From Oleiagrimonas sp963747595 (lineage in GTDB: Bacteria; Pseudomonadota; Gammaproteobacteria; Xanthomonadales; Rhodanobacteraceae), in assembly GCA_963747595.1 (NCBI GenBank), contig CAVVFO010000002.1:1178001-1242000 (forward strand): 64,000 nucleotides of DNA. The letters are read 5' to 3'. The notes below the pieces were generated by a model, which did not search any database, was not told where the DNA came from, and saw only the letters and a program-made list of their open reading frames with translations. Shown piece by piece: positions 1 to 8,041 of the stretch. The stretch's first letter is position 1; each line of letters opens with the position of its first letter. The position numbers were made by a program, and so were the translations under genes.

Positions 1-1086
1 GAATCGCGCGAGAAAGGCGAGGTTGCCAGTTCCCGCGATCTGTCCGCGGCCCTGATCACCCTGATCGTCACGGCCACGCTGCTGTCGATGCACAGCTGGA
101 TCGGAACACAGATGCGCCTGATCATGCGCGCCGGTCTGGTGCACTCGCGCCAGGCGCTGTTCGATGAATCCACCATGGGCCATACCCTGGCGACCACCGG
201 TTTCCTGGCCCTGAAGATGCTGGCGCCGGTGCTTGGCGCTGCGCTGCTGGCGACTTTCATCGCGCCCGTGCTGATGGGCGGCTTCGTATTCAGCATCAAG
301 GCGCTGGCACCCAAGCCGGAAAAGCTCAACCCGCTGGAAGGGCTGAAGAAGATGGTGTCCATGAACGGGCTGGTGGAGCTGGGCAAATCACTGCTGAAGG
401 TGATTCTGGTCGGCGGCGTGCTGGCCCTGGTGCTGTGGCAGGCGCGCAGCCAGATCATGGGGTCACTGAGCGGCGACGTGCACGAGGGCATCGGCCGCAC
501 CATGGGAGCGCTGGGCCATGCAGGCCTGATGTTTGCCGGCGCCCTGGGGCTGGTCGGACTGGTCGACGCCGGCTGGCAGAAATACAGCTTCGCCAAGAAA
601 ATGCGCATGACCAAGCAGGAAGTGCGCGACGAACACAAGGAAACGGAGGGCAACCCGGAGCTCAAGGGCCACGTGCGCAGCATGCAGCAGCAGATGTCGC
701 AGCGCCGCATGATGGAAGACATGCCCAGCGCCGACGTGGTGATCACCAATCCCACGCACTTCGCGGTGGCACTGCGCTACGACGAAAACGGCGACGGCGC
801 ACCGCGCGTACTGGCCAAGGGGCTGGATGTGATGGCGCTGCAGATCCGCCAGATTGCCAAGGCGCACCACATTCCGCAGGTGGAAGTGCCGCCGTTGGCA
901 CGCGCCTTGTATCACACCACGAAGATCGGCCGGGAAATCCCGGCATCGTTGTACGTGGCAGTGGCGCAGGTGCTGGCCTACGTGTACCGGCTGAACCTTG
1001 CCACATCCACGGATGCCGAGGCGCCCGAGCCGCCGAAACCCGACATCGACCCGTCCCTGATGGGTCCGTACCAAGGGAGCCTTTGA
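1..1086 (+). CDS. flhB: Flagellar type III export protein FlhB, 5' end missing
   Basis: FlhB is the inner-membrane export-gate component whose cytoplasmic domain switches substrate class from rod/hook to filament. The frame is open from base 1 and the first codons read ESREKGEVASSRDL, the usual cytosolic N-terminus, so only a few residues are cut off by the window edge. Hydrophobic segments follow. The autocleavage motif NPTH lies at 748-759 in the context VVITNPTHFAVALRY; cleavage is between Asn and Pro. The C-terminal cytoplasmic domain is complete and ends with a short Pro-rich tail. A 177 bp spacer separates it from flhA. Identity is firm; only the true start lies outside the window. Confidence 0.95.
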   Translation, partial: ESREKGEVASSRDLSAALITLIVTATLLSMHSWIGTQMRLIMRAGLVHSRQALFDESTMGHTLATTGFLALKMLAPVLGAALLATFIAPVLMGGFVFSIKALAPKPEKLNPLEGLKKMVSMNGLVELGKSLLKVILVGGVLALVLWQARSQIMGSLSGDVHEGIGRTMGALGHAGLMFAGALGLVGLVDAGWQKYSFAKKMRMTKQEVRDEHKETEGNPELKGHVRSMQQQMSQRRMMEDMPSADVVITNPTHFAVALRYDENGDGAPRVLAKGLDVMALQIRQIAKAHHIPQVEVPPLARALYHTTKIGREIPASLYVAVAQVLAYVYRLNLATSTDAEAPEPPKPDIDPSLMGPYQGSL

Positions 1087-1263
1087 ACAAGTGGATGCAG
1101 GCATCACGACACGCAAACGGTTCGCAGTGAATGGCGTGTGGCGCAGCCAGGGCCGGCTGCCCCGGCACGCGTGGCGTCGACAGCCGTTGAGCAGCACGCC
1201 GGCACATGCGGTGACGCCTGCCTCCACTGATTCGAAGTCCCCTGATCCAGGAGTCCCGAACTG

Positions 1264-3357
1264 ATGGCGACCAGCACGTTTTCCATGAGCAGTTTCATGC
1301 AGGCCGGGCGCCGCGGCATCGGTGCGCCGCTGGGCATGCTCATCGTGCTGGCGATGATCATGGTGCCGCTGCCGCCATTCATGCTGGACATCCTGTTCAG
1401 CTTCAACATCGCGCTGTCGCTGGTCATTCTGCTGGCGGTGGTCTACGTGATGCGACCGCTGGAATTCGCCGCATTCCCGACGGTGGTGCTGGGTGCGACA
1501 TTGCTGCGCCTGGCGCTGAACATCGCCTCCACGCGCGTGGTGCTGCTCAACGGCCATGCCGGTCCAGGCGCCGCGGGCAAGGTGATCCAGGCGTTCGGCG
1601 AATTCGTCATCGGCGGCAACTTCGCCGTGGGCCTGGTGGTGTTCTCCATTCTCACCATCATCAACTTCGTGGTGGTGACCAAAGGCGCCACGCGCGTCTC
1701 GGAGGTCACCGCACGCTTTACCCTGGACGCCATGCCCGGCAAGCAGATGGCCATCGACGCCGATCTCAACGCCGGTCTTTTGACGCAGGACCAGGCGCGT
1801 ACGCGGCGCGAGGAAGTGCGCCAGGAAGCGGACTTCTACGGCTCCATGGACGGTGCCTCGAAATTCGTGCGCGGCGATGCCACCGCCGGCATCCTGATCC
1901 TGCTGATAAACATCGTCGGCGGTTTTGCCGTGGGCGTGTTGCAGCATGGCCTGTCGGCCAGCCAGGCGGCGCATACCTACACCCTTCTGACCATCGGTGA
2001 CGGTCTGGTGGCGCAGATCCCCGGCCTGATGCTCTCGATCGCCACCGCCATCATCGTCACCCGCGTCTCGCACGCGCAGAGCATGGGCTCGCAGGTCATG
2101 TCGCAGGTGTTCGGCCAGCCGCGCGCACTGGCGGTGGCCGGCGCGGTGCTGATGGTGATGGGCATCATCCCCGGCATGCCCAATCTGGCATTCCTGCTGC
2201 TGGGCGGGATCTGCGCCGCCGGGGCGTACATGCTGGACAAGCGCCGCAAGGATGCCGCCGCGGCCGCGCGCAAGCAGATGGAGGAGCCGGAAACCGAAAC
2301 CACGCCTGCGGAGCGTGTGGAGCTGAGCTGGGAAGACGTCAGCAGCGTGGACACCATCGGTCTGGAGGTCGGCTACCGGCTGATTCCGCTGGTGGATCGC
2401 GCCCAGGGCGGCGAGCTGCTGGGGCGCATCAAGTCGGTGCGCAAGAAATTGTCCCAGGATCTGGGTTTCCTGGTGCCCTCGGTGCACGTGCGCGACAACC
2501 TGGACCTGGAGGCCACGCACTACCGCATCACCCTTCTGGGCGTGCCGGTGGGCGAGGCGGAAATCCAGAGCGAACGCATGATGGCAATCAATCCGGGCCA
2601 GGTGCACGGGCAGCTTCCCGGCATCGCCACCCGTGACCCCGCCTTCGGTCTCGAGGCGGTATGGATCGAGCAGGGCCAGCGCGACAATGCGCAGTCGCTG
2701 GGCTACACCGTGGTCGACAGCGCCACCGTCATCGCCACGCATCTGTCGCACATCCTGCAGAGCCATGCCCACGAGCTGCTGGGCCATCAGGAGGCGCAGC
2801 AACTGCTGGACCGCCTGGCCGAGAGCGCCCCCAAACTGGTCGAGGATCTGGTGCCCAAGCGCCTGAACCTGGGAGTGGTGGTCAAGGTGCTGCAGAACCT
2901 GCTGGCCGAGCGGGTGCCCATCCGCAACATGCGCGGCATCGTCGAATCCTTGGCGGAACATGCCGCGCAGAGTCAGGATCCCGCCACTCTCAGCGCCGCC
3001 GTGCGCGTGGCGCTGGGTCGTCAGATCGTGCAGGAAATCAGTGGCCTGGGCACGGAAATCCCCGTGATCACCCTGGCGCCCGACTTGGAACAGATCTTGC
3101 TGCAGTCACTGCAGGGCGCCGGCCCGGCCGGTGCCGCGATGGAACCGGGACTGGCCGAACGCCTGCAGCAGCACGTGGCAGACACCGCGCAACGTCAGGA
3201 AATGGCTGGCGAACCGGCGGTACTGCTGGTGACACCGCCGTTGCGCACGTGGCTGGCACGATTCACCCGCCATGTGGCACCGGGCCTGCACGTGCTGGCC
3301 TACAACGAAGTGCCGGACAACCGTCGTGTGCGGCTGGTGTCCGCACTGGGGCAGTAA
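1264..3357 (+). CDS. flhA: Flagellar type III export protein FlhA
   Basis: FlhA is the large export-gate protein (697 aa, normal family length) that forms the cytoplasmic nonameric ring and docks export chaperones. The N-terminal half (about residues 20-330) holds the multi-membrane region with the FHIPEP-family signature FPTVVLGATLLRLALNIAS and the segment GDGLVAQIPGLMLS. The soluble docking domain follows to the C-terminus. An AGGAG ribosome site sits about 9 bases before the ATG. It lies between flhB and flhF, as in Pseudomonas and Xanthomonas. I looked for a sigma-54 promoter in the spacer before it and saw no convincing GG-N10-GC match. Confidence 0.97.
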   Translation: MATSTFSMSSFMQAGRRGIGAPLGMLIVLAMIMVPLPPFMLDILFSFNIALSLVILLAVVYVMRPLEFAAFPTVVLGATLLRLALNIASTRVVLLNGHAGPGAAGKVIQAFGEFVIGGNFAVGLVVFSILTIINFVVVTKGATRVSEVTARFTLDAMPGKQMAIDADLNAGLLTQDQARTRREEVRQEADFYGSMDGASKFVRGDATAGILILLINIVGGFAVGVLQHGLSASQAAHTYTLLTIGDGLVAQIPGLMLSIATAIIVTRVSHAQSMGSQVMSQVFGQPRALAVAGAVLMVMGIIPGMPNLAFLLLGGICAAGAYMLDKRRKDAAAAARKQMEEPETETTPAERVELSWEDVSSVDTIGLEVGYRLIPLVDRAQGGELLGRIKSVRKKLSQDLGFLVPSVHVRDNLDLEATHYRITLLGVPVGEAEIQSERMMAINPGQVHGQLPGIATRDPAFGLEAVWIEQGQRDNAQSLGYTVVDSATVIATHLSHILQSHAHELLGHQEAQQLLDRLAESAPKLVEDLVPKRLNLGVVVKVLQNLLAERVPIRNMRGIVESLAEHAAQSQDPATLSAAVRVALGRQIVQEISGLGTEIPVITLAPDLEQILLQSLQGAGPAGAAMEPGLAERLQQHVADTAQRQEMAGEPAVLLVTPPLRTWLARFTRHVAPGLHVLAYNEVPDNRRVRLVSALGQ

Positions 3358-3528
3358 GCAACAAGCGACTTTACGTACTGGAGCAAACGACATGGCGCAC
3401 GCCGCACCACATGCACTGCACAGGTCCCGCATCGCGAACGTTCGCACCGTGCGCCACCGGCCGTCGCGTCTGTGCCGGTTGGGCACCCGGCGTGTTCGCG
3501 TGCGCGCCACGCGTCTGCGGAGGCAATC

Positions 3529-4782
3529 ATGAAAATCAAGCGATTCGTCGCCACGGACATGCGCCAGGCCATGCGTGACGTGCGTGCCGAACAGGGGCCC
3601 GATGCGGTGATCCTGTCCACGCGGCGCCTGGCCGAAGGCATCGAGATCATTGCCGCCATCGACTACGACGAATCGCTGGTGCGCGAGGCCATGGGTCCGC
3701 CCGCCGCGCCACGCCGCACTCCGTTGCAGCCGCCGGTCGCCGAATCGATGCCTGCAGGTCTACCTGCGAATGCCGCGTCCGCGACTGCGGATGGACCGCA
3801 AGCAGCCCCTGCAAGCCCGGCCGGCGCGCCTCGGCCGCCGGTCGAAGGTCCCCTGCTCAGCGGCATGTGCCAGGAATTGGGCAGCCTGCGCGAAATGCTC
3901 GAATCCCAGCTGGCGAGCCTGGCCTGGAACGACCTGGGCCGGCGCCAGCCGCAGCGTGCGGCCATCCTGCGCGAGCTCACCCGCATGGGTATCGATGCCG
4001 ACGTCGCGCAATCACTGCTGGCCGACCTGCCCGCCACGCTGTCCAACGAGCAGGCGCGTTACCTGCCGCTGGGCCTGCTCTCTCGCAAGCTGCTGGCCAG
4101 CGGCCGCGAGCTGACCGACATCGACGGCATCGTGGCGCTGGTCGGCCCCACCGGCGTGGGCAAGACCACCACCATCGCCAAGCTGGCGGCGCGCTCGGTG
4201 CTGCGCTTCGGTACCGACAACGTGGCCCTGGTGAGCACGGACCATTACCGCATCGGTGCCGGCGCGCAGCTGGAACACTACGCGCGCCTGCTGGGCGTGC
4301 CGGTGTTCAGTGCCGATGACGCGCCCAGCCTGCAGCAGGTACTGACACGCGTGGGCGACCGCCGCTGCGTCTTCGTGGACACGGCAGGCATGAGCGCCCG
4401 CGACACGCGCCTGAATCGCCAGATGCAGATCCTGCGCGACGCGCGGCACGACCTGCGCACATGCCTGGTCATCGCCGCCAATGCGCATGCCCAGGCCATC
4501 GACATGGCCGTGCAGGCCTACCTGCCGCTGCAGCCGCGCAGCGCCATCGTCACCAAACTGGACGAAGCGCCGTCGCTGGGCGGCGTGTTTTCGGCATTGA
4601 TCCGCAACCAGCTGACGCTGGACTACACCACCGATGGCCAGCGTGTGCCCGAGGACATCGCCACAGCCGACGCGCGCGCACTGGTGTGCCGCGCCGCCAA
4701 ACCCGACACCCGCGCCGATGCGGCACCCGACGACATGCTCATGGCCGAGCGCTTCGGGCGCCTGGCATCGGCACTGGCTTGA
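3529..4782 (+). CDS. flhF: Flagellar biosynthesis SRP-type GTPase FlhF
   Basis: FlhF is an SRP-type GTPase that marks the cell pole for flagellar assembly. The start is set at the ATG at 3529 (MKIKRFVATDMRQAM), preceded by GCGGAGG; an upstream in-frame ATG gives an atypical N-terminus. The 417 aa protein has a family-typical N-terminus, an Ala/Pro-rich linker (about residues 70-110), then the NG domain with P-loop GPTGVGKTT, the G3 element DTAGMS and the G4 element TKLDEAPSLGG. It precedes flhG as usual, but the two are 177 bp apart and the gap contains an inverted repeat. Confidence 0.96.
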   Translation: MKIKRFVATDMRQAMRDVRAEQGPDAVILSTRRLAEGIEIIAAIDYDESLVREAMGPPAAPRRTPLQPPVAESMPAGLPANAASATADGPQAAPASPAGAPRPPVEGPLLSGMCQELGSLREMLESQLASLAWNDLGRRQPQRAAILRELTRMGIDADVAQSLLADLPATLSNEQARYLPLGLLSRKLLASGRELTDIDGIVALVGPTGVGKTTTIAKLAARSVLRFGTDNVALVSTDHYRIGAGAQLEHYARLLGVPVFSADDAPSLQQVLTRVGDRRCVFVDTAGMSARDTRLNRQMQILRDARHDLRTCLVIAANAHAQAIDMAVQAYLPLQPRSAIVTKLDEAPSLGGVFSALIRNQLTLDYTTDGQRVPEDIATADARALVCRAAKPDTRADAAPDDMLMAERFGRLASALA

Positions 4783-4824
4783 CCCGGACGATTCATGAAT
4801 CCCACACGCCCTCGCTTGTCCCTT

Positions 4825-4898
4825 GAATCCACGCGGGTTTCCGTTCAATCGGCCATAGTCCCCGCTATCGCCTCAATCACGAAAACCCGCGTGAATCC
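4825..4898. repeat. Imperfect inverted repeat in the flhF-flhG spacer
   Basis: Two 20-base arms (4825-4844 and 4879-4898) are inverted copies matching at 17 of 20 positions, with a fully shared core CACGCGGGTTT, separated by 34 bases. There is no T-tract after the right arm, so it does not look like a classic intrinsic terminator. It could be a REP-like palindrome or an mRNA hairpin that tunes flhG relative to flhF. Function is inferred only from position. Confidence 0.6.
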
Positions 4899-4959
4899 AA
4901 TGCTCTGCGCGATCATCGCGCGTCTTCCCGAATAATCCGGCTTAACTTTTCATCCAGCG

Positions 4960-5892
4960 GTGAACTCCATGGATCAGGCCTCAGGTCTCAAACAATTGAT
5001 GCAACAGGTACTTGGCCCGGAGGCCACGGACCCGTCCCTGGCCGCCACCGCGGCAGCCGGCGCGCTGAGTGCCGGTGGGCGCACGCGGGTCCTCGCTGTC
5101 GCCGGCGGCAAGGGCGGCGTGGGCAAGAGCTGCGTGGCGGTCAACCTCGGCATGACGCTGTCCATGGCCGGCCACGACGTGATGCTGCTGGACGCCGACC
5201 TGGGTCTGGCCAACGTCGATGTGCTGCTGGGCCTGCAACCGGTCCGCAACCTCGGCCACCTGGTCGACGGCAACTGCTCGCTGGCCGATCTGGTGCTGCA
5301 GGCGCCTCAGGGGCTGAAAGTGGTGCCGGCGACCTCCGGCACGCGGCGCATGGCGCAACTTTCCACCGCGCAGCACGCGGCCGTGATCCGCGCCTTCGAC
5401 GATTATCCGTCACCGCCGGATTACCTCCTGATCGATACCGCGGCCGGCCTCTCCGACAGCGTCACCATGTTTGCTTCGGCCGCCGACGAGGTCATCGTCG
5501 TGCTGTGCGACGAACCGGCCTCGCTGACCGATGCCTACGCATTGATCAAGGTCCTGAGCCGCGAATACGACGTGGAACGCTTCCAGGTCGTGGCCAACAT
5601 GGTGCGCGGTGCGGACGACGGCCGTCGCGTCTTCGAAAAACTGGCGCGCGTGACCAGCCGCTTCCTGGATGTGCCGCTGACCTACATGGGCATGGTGCCG
5701 GCCGACGAGCATGTGCGCCAGGCCGTACGCCGGCAGAAAGCGGTGGTCGACGCGTGGCCGGGAAGTCGCGCCACTGCGGCATTCAAGAATCTGGCCAAGG
5801 TGGCCGATAAATGGAGTGTGTCCGAAACCAGACAGGGGCGCATCGGCTTCTTTGCGCGGCACGCTGCCGCTTCCGCGGGAACGGAAGCATGA
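4960..5892 (+). CDS. flhG: Flagellar number regulator FlhG/FleN, MinD-type ATPase
   Basis: FlhG (FleN) is a MinD/ParA-family ATPase that limits flagellar number and stimulates FlhF GTP hydrolysis. The N-terminus carries the DQA-type activator segment (MDQASGLKQLM), then the deviant Walker A motif GGKGGVGKS, the switch element LLIDTAAGLSD, and a C-terminal amphipathic region for membrane contact. Start choice is uncertain: GTG at 4960 gives 310 aa, while the in-frame ATG at 4969 places the DQA motif right at the start. Neither has a clear Shine-Dalgarno. Its stop overlaps the fliA start (ATGA at 5889-5892). Confidence 0.93.
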   Translation: MNSMDQASGLKQLMQQVLGPEATDPSLAATAAAGALSAGGRTRVLAVAGGKGGVGKSCVAVNLGMTLSMAGHDVMLLDADLGLANVDVLLGLQPVRNLGHLVDGNCSLADLVLQAPQGLKVVPATSGTRRMAQLSTAQHAAVIRAFDDYPSPPDYLLIDTAAGLSDSVTMFASAADEVIVVLCDEPASLTDAYALIKVLSREYDVERFQVVANMVRGADDGRRVFEKLARVTSRFLDVPLTYMGMVPADEHVRQAVRRQKAVVDAWPGSRATAAFKNLAKVADKWSVSETRQGRIGFFARHAAASAGTEA

Positions 5893-6620
5893 ATGCAAGC
5901 GCCGAGTATCTGCAGGTTCAGCACCTGTCCGGGGACGAACTGGTCCGCAGCCACGCGGCACTGGTGCGGCGCATCGCCTATCACCTGATGGCGCGATTGC
6001 CTTCCAGCGTCGACGTGGGCGACCTCATCCAGGCCGGCATGATCGGCCTCCTTGAGGCGGCGAAGAACTTTTCGCCGACGCGGGCGGCCAGTTTCGAGAC
6101 ATTCGCCGGCATCCGCATCCGCGGCGCGATGCTGGACGAATTGCGCAAGACCGACTGGACGCCCCGGTCGGTGCACCGCAAGGTCCGCGAACTGACGGAG
6201 GTGGTCCGCACGATCGAAAACGAGACCGGAGCAGACGCCGAGAGCACGGAAGTCATGCGCCGCATGGGCATCGATGCCGACGAATATCACCGCATACTCG
6301 CCGACTCCGCCAGCGCGCGGCTGCTGAGCCTCTCTGGCCCCGACGGCGACGACACGGGAGCCATGGACGTCGGCGACCCGACCGGGCGCACCCCGGACGA
6401 GGCAGCACAGAACGACGACATGCATCAGGCACTGGTGGCCTGCATCGAGGGTCTGCCGGAACGGGAAAAACTGGTGATGTCGCTGTATTACGACGAGGAA
6501 CTCAATCTGAAGGAAATCGGTGAAGTGCTGGGCGTCAGCGAATCGCGGATTTGCCAGATACACGGTCAGGCACTGACCCGCTTGCGCGCCCGCATGGCCG
6601 ACTGGCGCGATCGTGACTGA
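5889..6620 (+). CDS. fliA: Flagellar sigma factor FliA (sigma-28)
   Basis: FliA directs RNA polymerase to late flagellar and chemotaxis promoters. The start is ATG 5889, overlapping the flhG stop by four bases, giving 243 aa, the usual length. Visible regions: sigma-2 (DLIQAGMIGLLEAAKNF, then FAGIRIRGAMLDELRK), the short sigma-3 segment, and the sigma-4 helix-turn-helix near the C-terminus (LKEIGEVLGVSESRICQIHG). Translational coupling to flhG links flagellar number control to late gene expression. No anti-sigma FlgM gene is present in this window. Confidence 0.96.
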   Translation: MNASAEYLQVQHLSGDELVRSHAALVRRIAYHLMARLPSSVDVGDLIQAGMIGLLEAAKNFSPTRAASFETFAGIRIRGAMLDELRKTDWTPRSVHRKVRELTEVVRTIENETGADAESTEVMRRMGIDADEYHRILADSASARLLSLSGPDGDDTGAMDVGDPTGRTPDEAAQNDDMHQALVACIEGLPEREKLVMSLYYDEELNLKEIGEVLGVSESRICQIHGQALTRLRARMADWRDRD

Positions 6621-6673
6621 ATGAAGATAGACCGAACAACCAATGGCTTGACCCCAAAAAAGTTGCGGAGACG

Positions 6674-7078
6674 ATGTTGGACAAGAACATGAAAATCCTG
6701 GTGGTGGACGACTTCTCCACGATGCGGCGCATTGTGCGCAACTTGCTGGTGGAGCTCGGCTTCAACACCGGTTCGATCCAGGAGGCCGACGACGGCGAAA
6801 CCGCGCTGCAGCAATTGCGCAACGCACCGTTCGATTTCGTCGTCACCGACTGGAACATGCCCAACATGACGGGCATCGACCTGCTGAAGGCGATTCGCGC
6901 GGATGCCGCCCTGAAGGGGCTTCCGGTACTGATGGTCACCGCCGAGAACAGCCGCGAACAGATCATCGCCGCCGCCCAGTCGGGCGTGAACGGCTACATC
7001 GTCAAGCCCTTCACCGCCGATACCCTGAAGGAAAAGATCGACCGCATTTTCGAACGCCTGACGGCGACGGCAAGCTGA
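6674..7078 (+). CDS. cheY: Chemotaxis response regulator CheY
   Basis: CheY is the single-domain receiver that, when phosphorylated by CheA, binds the flagellar switch protein FliM. All expected residues are present: acidic pair D12 and D13, phospho-acceptor D59 (FVVTDWNMPNMTG), T89 and K111 (VKPF). The 134 aa length is a lone receiver. GCGGAG precedes the ATG; an internal start at the fifth codon downstream (MKILVVDD) is possible. It sits between fliA and cheZ with short gaps, so the three are probably co-transcribed. Confidence 0.96.
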   Translation: MLDKNMKILVVDDFSTMRRIVRNLLVELGFNTGSIQEADDGETALQQLRNAPFDFVVTDWNMPNMTGIDLLKAIRADAALKGLPVLMVTAENSREQIIAAAQSGVNGYIVKPFTADTLKEKIDRIFERLTATAS

Positions 7079-7091
7079 GGAACCTCTGACC

Positions 7092-7769
7092 ATGGACAGC
7101 ACCCTTCCCCTTGAATCGCGTACCGGCGAGACCGGCTCCGACGACGCGCTGCCGCGCGAAATCCGCGAACTGCTGCAGAATGCCGACAGCGACGCCTTCG
7201 AAACTGCCCTGGAACGCATGCTCCGCAACCGGGACCAGGAACTGTTCCGGACCCTGGGCCACCTGGCACGCGACATGCACGACTCCGTGCGCCACCTGGC
7301 CAGCGAAGTCGGGGCCGACTCGGACAGCGACAGCGTGCAGCACATGCGGCAGCACCTCACCGAGGCCCTGGACATGAGTTCGCAGGCCGCCCATCGCAAT
7401 CTGGACATGGTCGAGGACCTGCGCCCGCAAGCCGCGCGCCTGGGCGCCAGCGCCGCGTCGCTGAACCCCGACAGCGACGCGTTGGCCTTCCGCCGCGATG
7501 CCATGCAGTTGGCCGCGGAAGCCGGTGGCTTTGCCGAAGCCTGCCAGCAGCGCTTCGGCGAAATCGTGCTGATGCAATCCTGGCAGGACCTGTCCGGCCA
7601 GCGCGTCAAACAGGTCATGGCGTTCATCGAACGTCTCGAGGGATCGCTTCTGGAACTGGTCCGCCTGACCGGACGGCTGGCCGGTGGCGAGAGCAGGGAC
7701 AGCGCTTCCATGGAACGCATCTCCAACCAGAACGAAGTGGACCGGCTGCTCGCGGAGTTCGGTTTTTGA
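7092..7769 (+). CDS. cheZ: CheY-P phosphatase CheZ
   Basis: CheZ dephosphorylates CheY-P and so terminates the tumble or reversal signal. The 225 aa protein is mainly helical. It has the catalytic Gln element QSWQDLSGQRVKQVM (compare the family QDLTGQ motif) and ends in the CheY-binding tail NEVDRLLAEFGF. It starts 13 bases after cheY. The gene is followed by a 272 bp spacer before cheA. Confidence 0.95.
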   Translation: MDSTLPLESRTGETGSDDALPREIRELLQNADSDAFETALERMLRNRDQELFRTLGHLARDMHDSVRHLASEVGADSDSDSVQHMRQHLTEALDMSSQAAHRNLDMVEDLRPQAARLGASAASLNPDSDALAFRRDAMQLAAEAGGFAEACQQRFGEIVLMQSWQDLSGQRVKQVMAFIERLEGSLLELVRLTGRLAGGESRDSASMERISNQNEVDRLLAEFGF

Positions 7770-8041
7770 CCCCGCAGCGCGGCAGTGAGGGGGAAATACC
7801 CGCCCGCGAAGGGACACTCGCTTTTCCCGATGCAGCGCATTCCGTTCGTCCTGATGCTTCGGCAGGCTCAGCACGGGGTACGCTTCGCGTATCGAAGGAC
7901 AGTTTGTCGCCTTGCCGCACCCGTTCATGGTTCGACCTGCCAGTACCAGCGAGCGTCACCCAGCGGCCAGGCATTGAGCCGCAGGTCAGGCTCCAACCGT
8001 CATTCCACGCGTGTCCATGATCACCCCATTCCCATTCCCCT
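7770..8041. other. cheZ-cheA spacer with REP-like fragment
   Basis: This 272 bp gap has no supported gene. At about 7843-7901 it contains joined pieces resembling a short interspersed palindrome common in proteobacterial genomes (CGTTCGTCCTGA, then GGCAGGCTCAGCACGG, then ATCGAAGGAC). The rest shows nothing recognisable. A weak GGAG is missing immediately before cheA, so cheA translation may start from a poor site. Confidence 0.45.

Noticed and set aside
1087..1263. Possible sigma-54 promoter before flhA
   Set aside because: Several GGC and GGCAC words are present, but none has GC at the required 10-base spacing.
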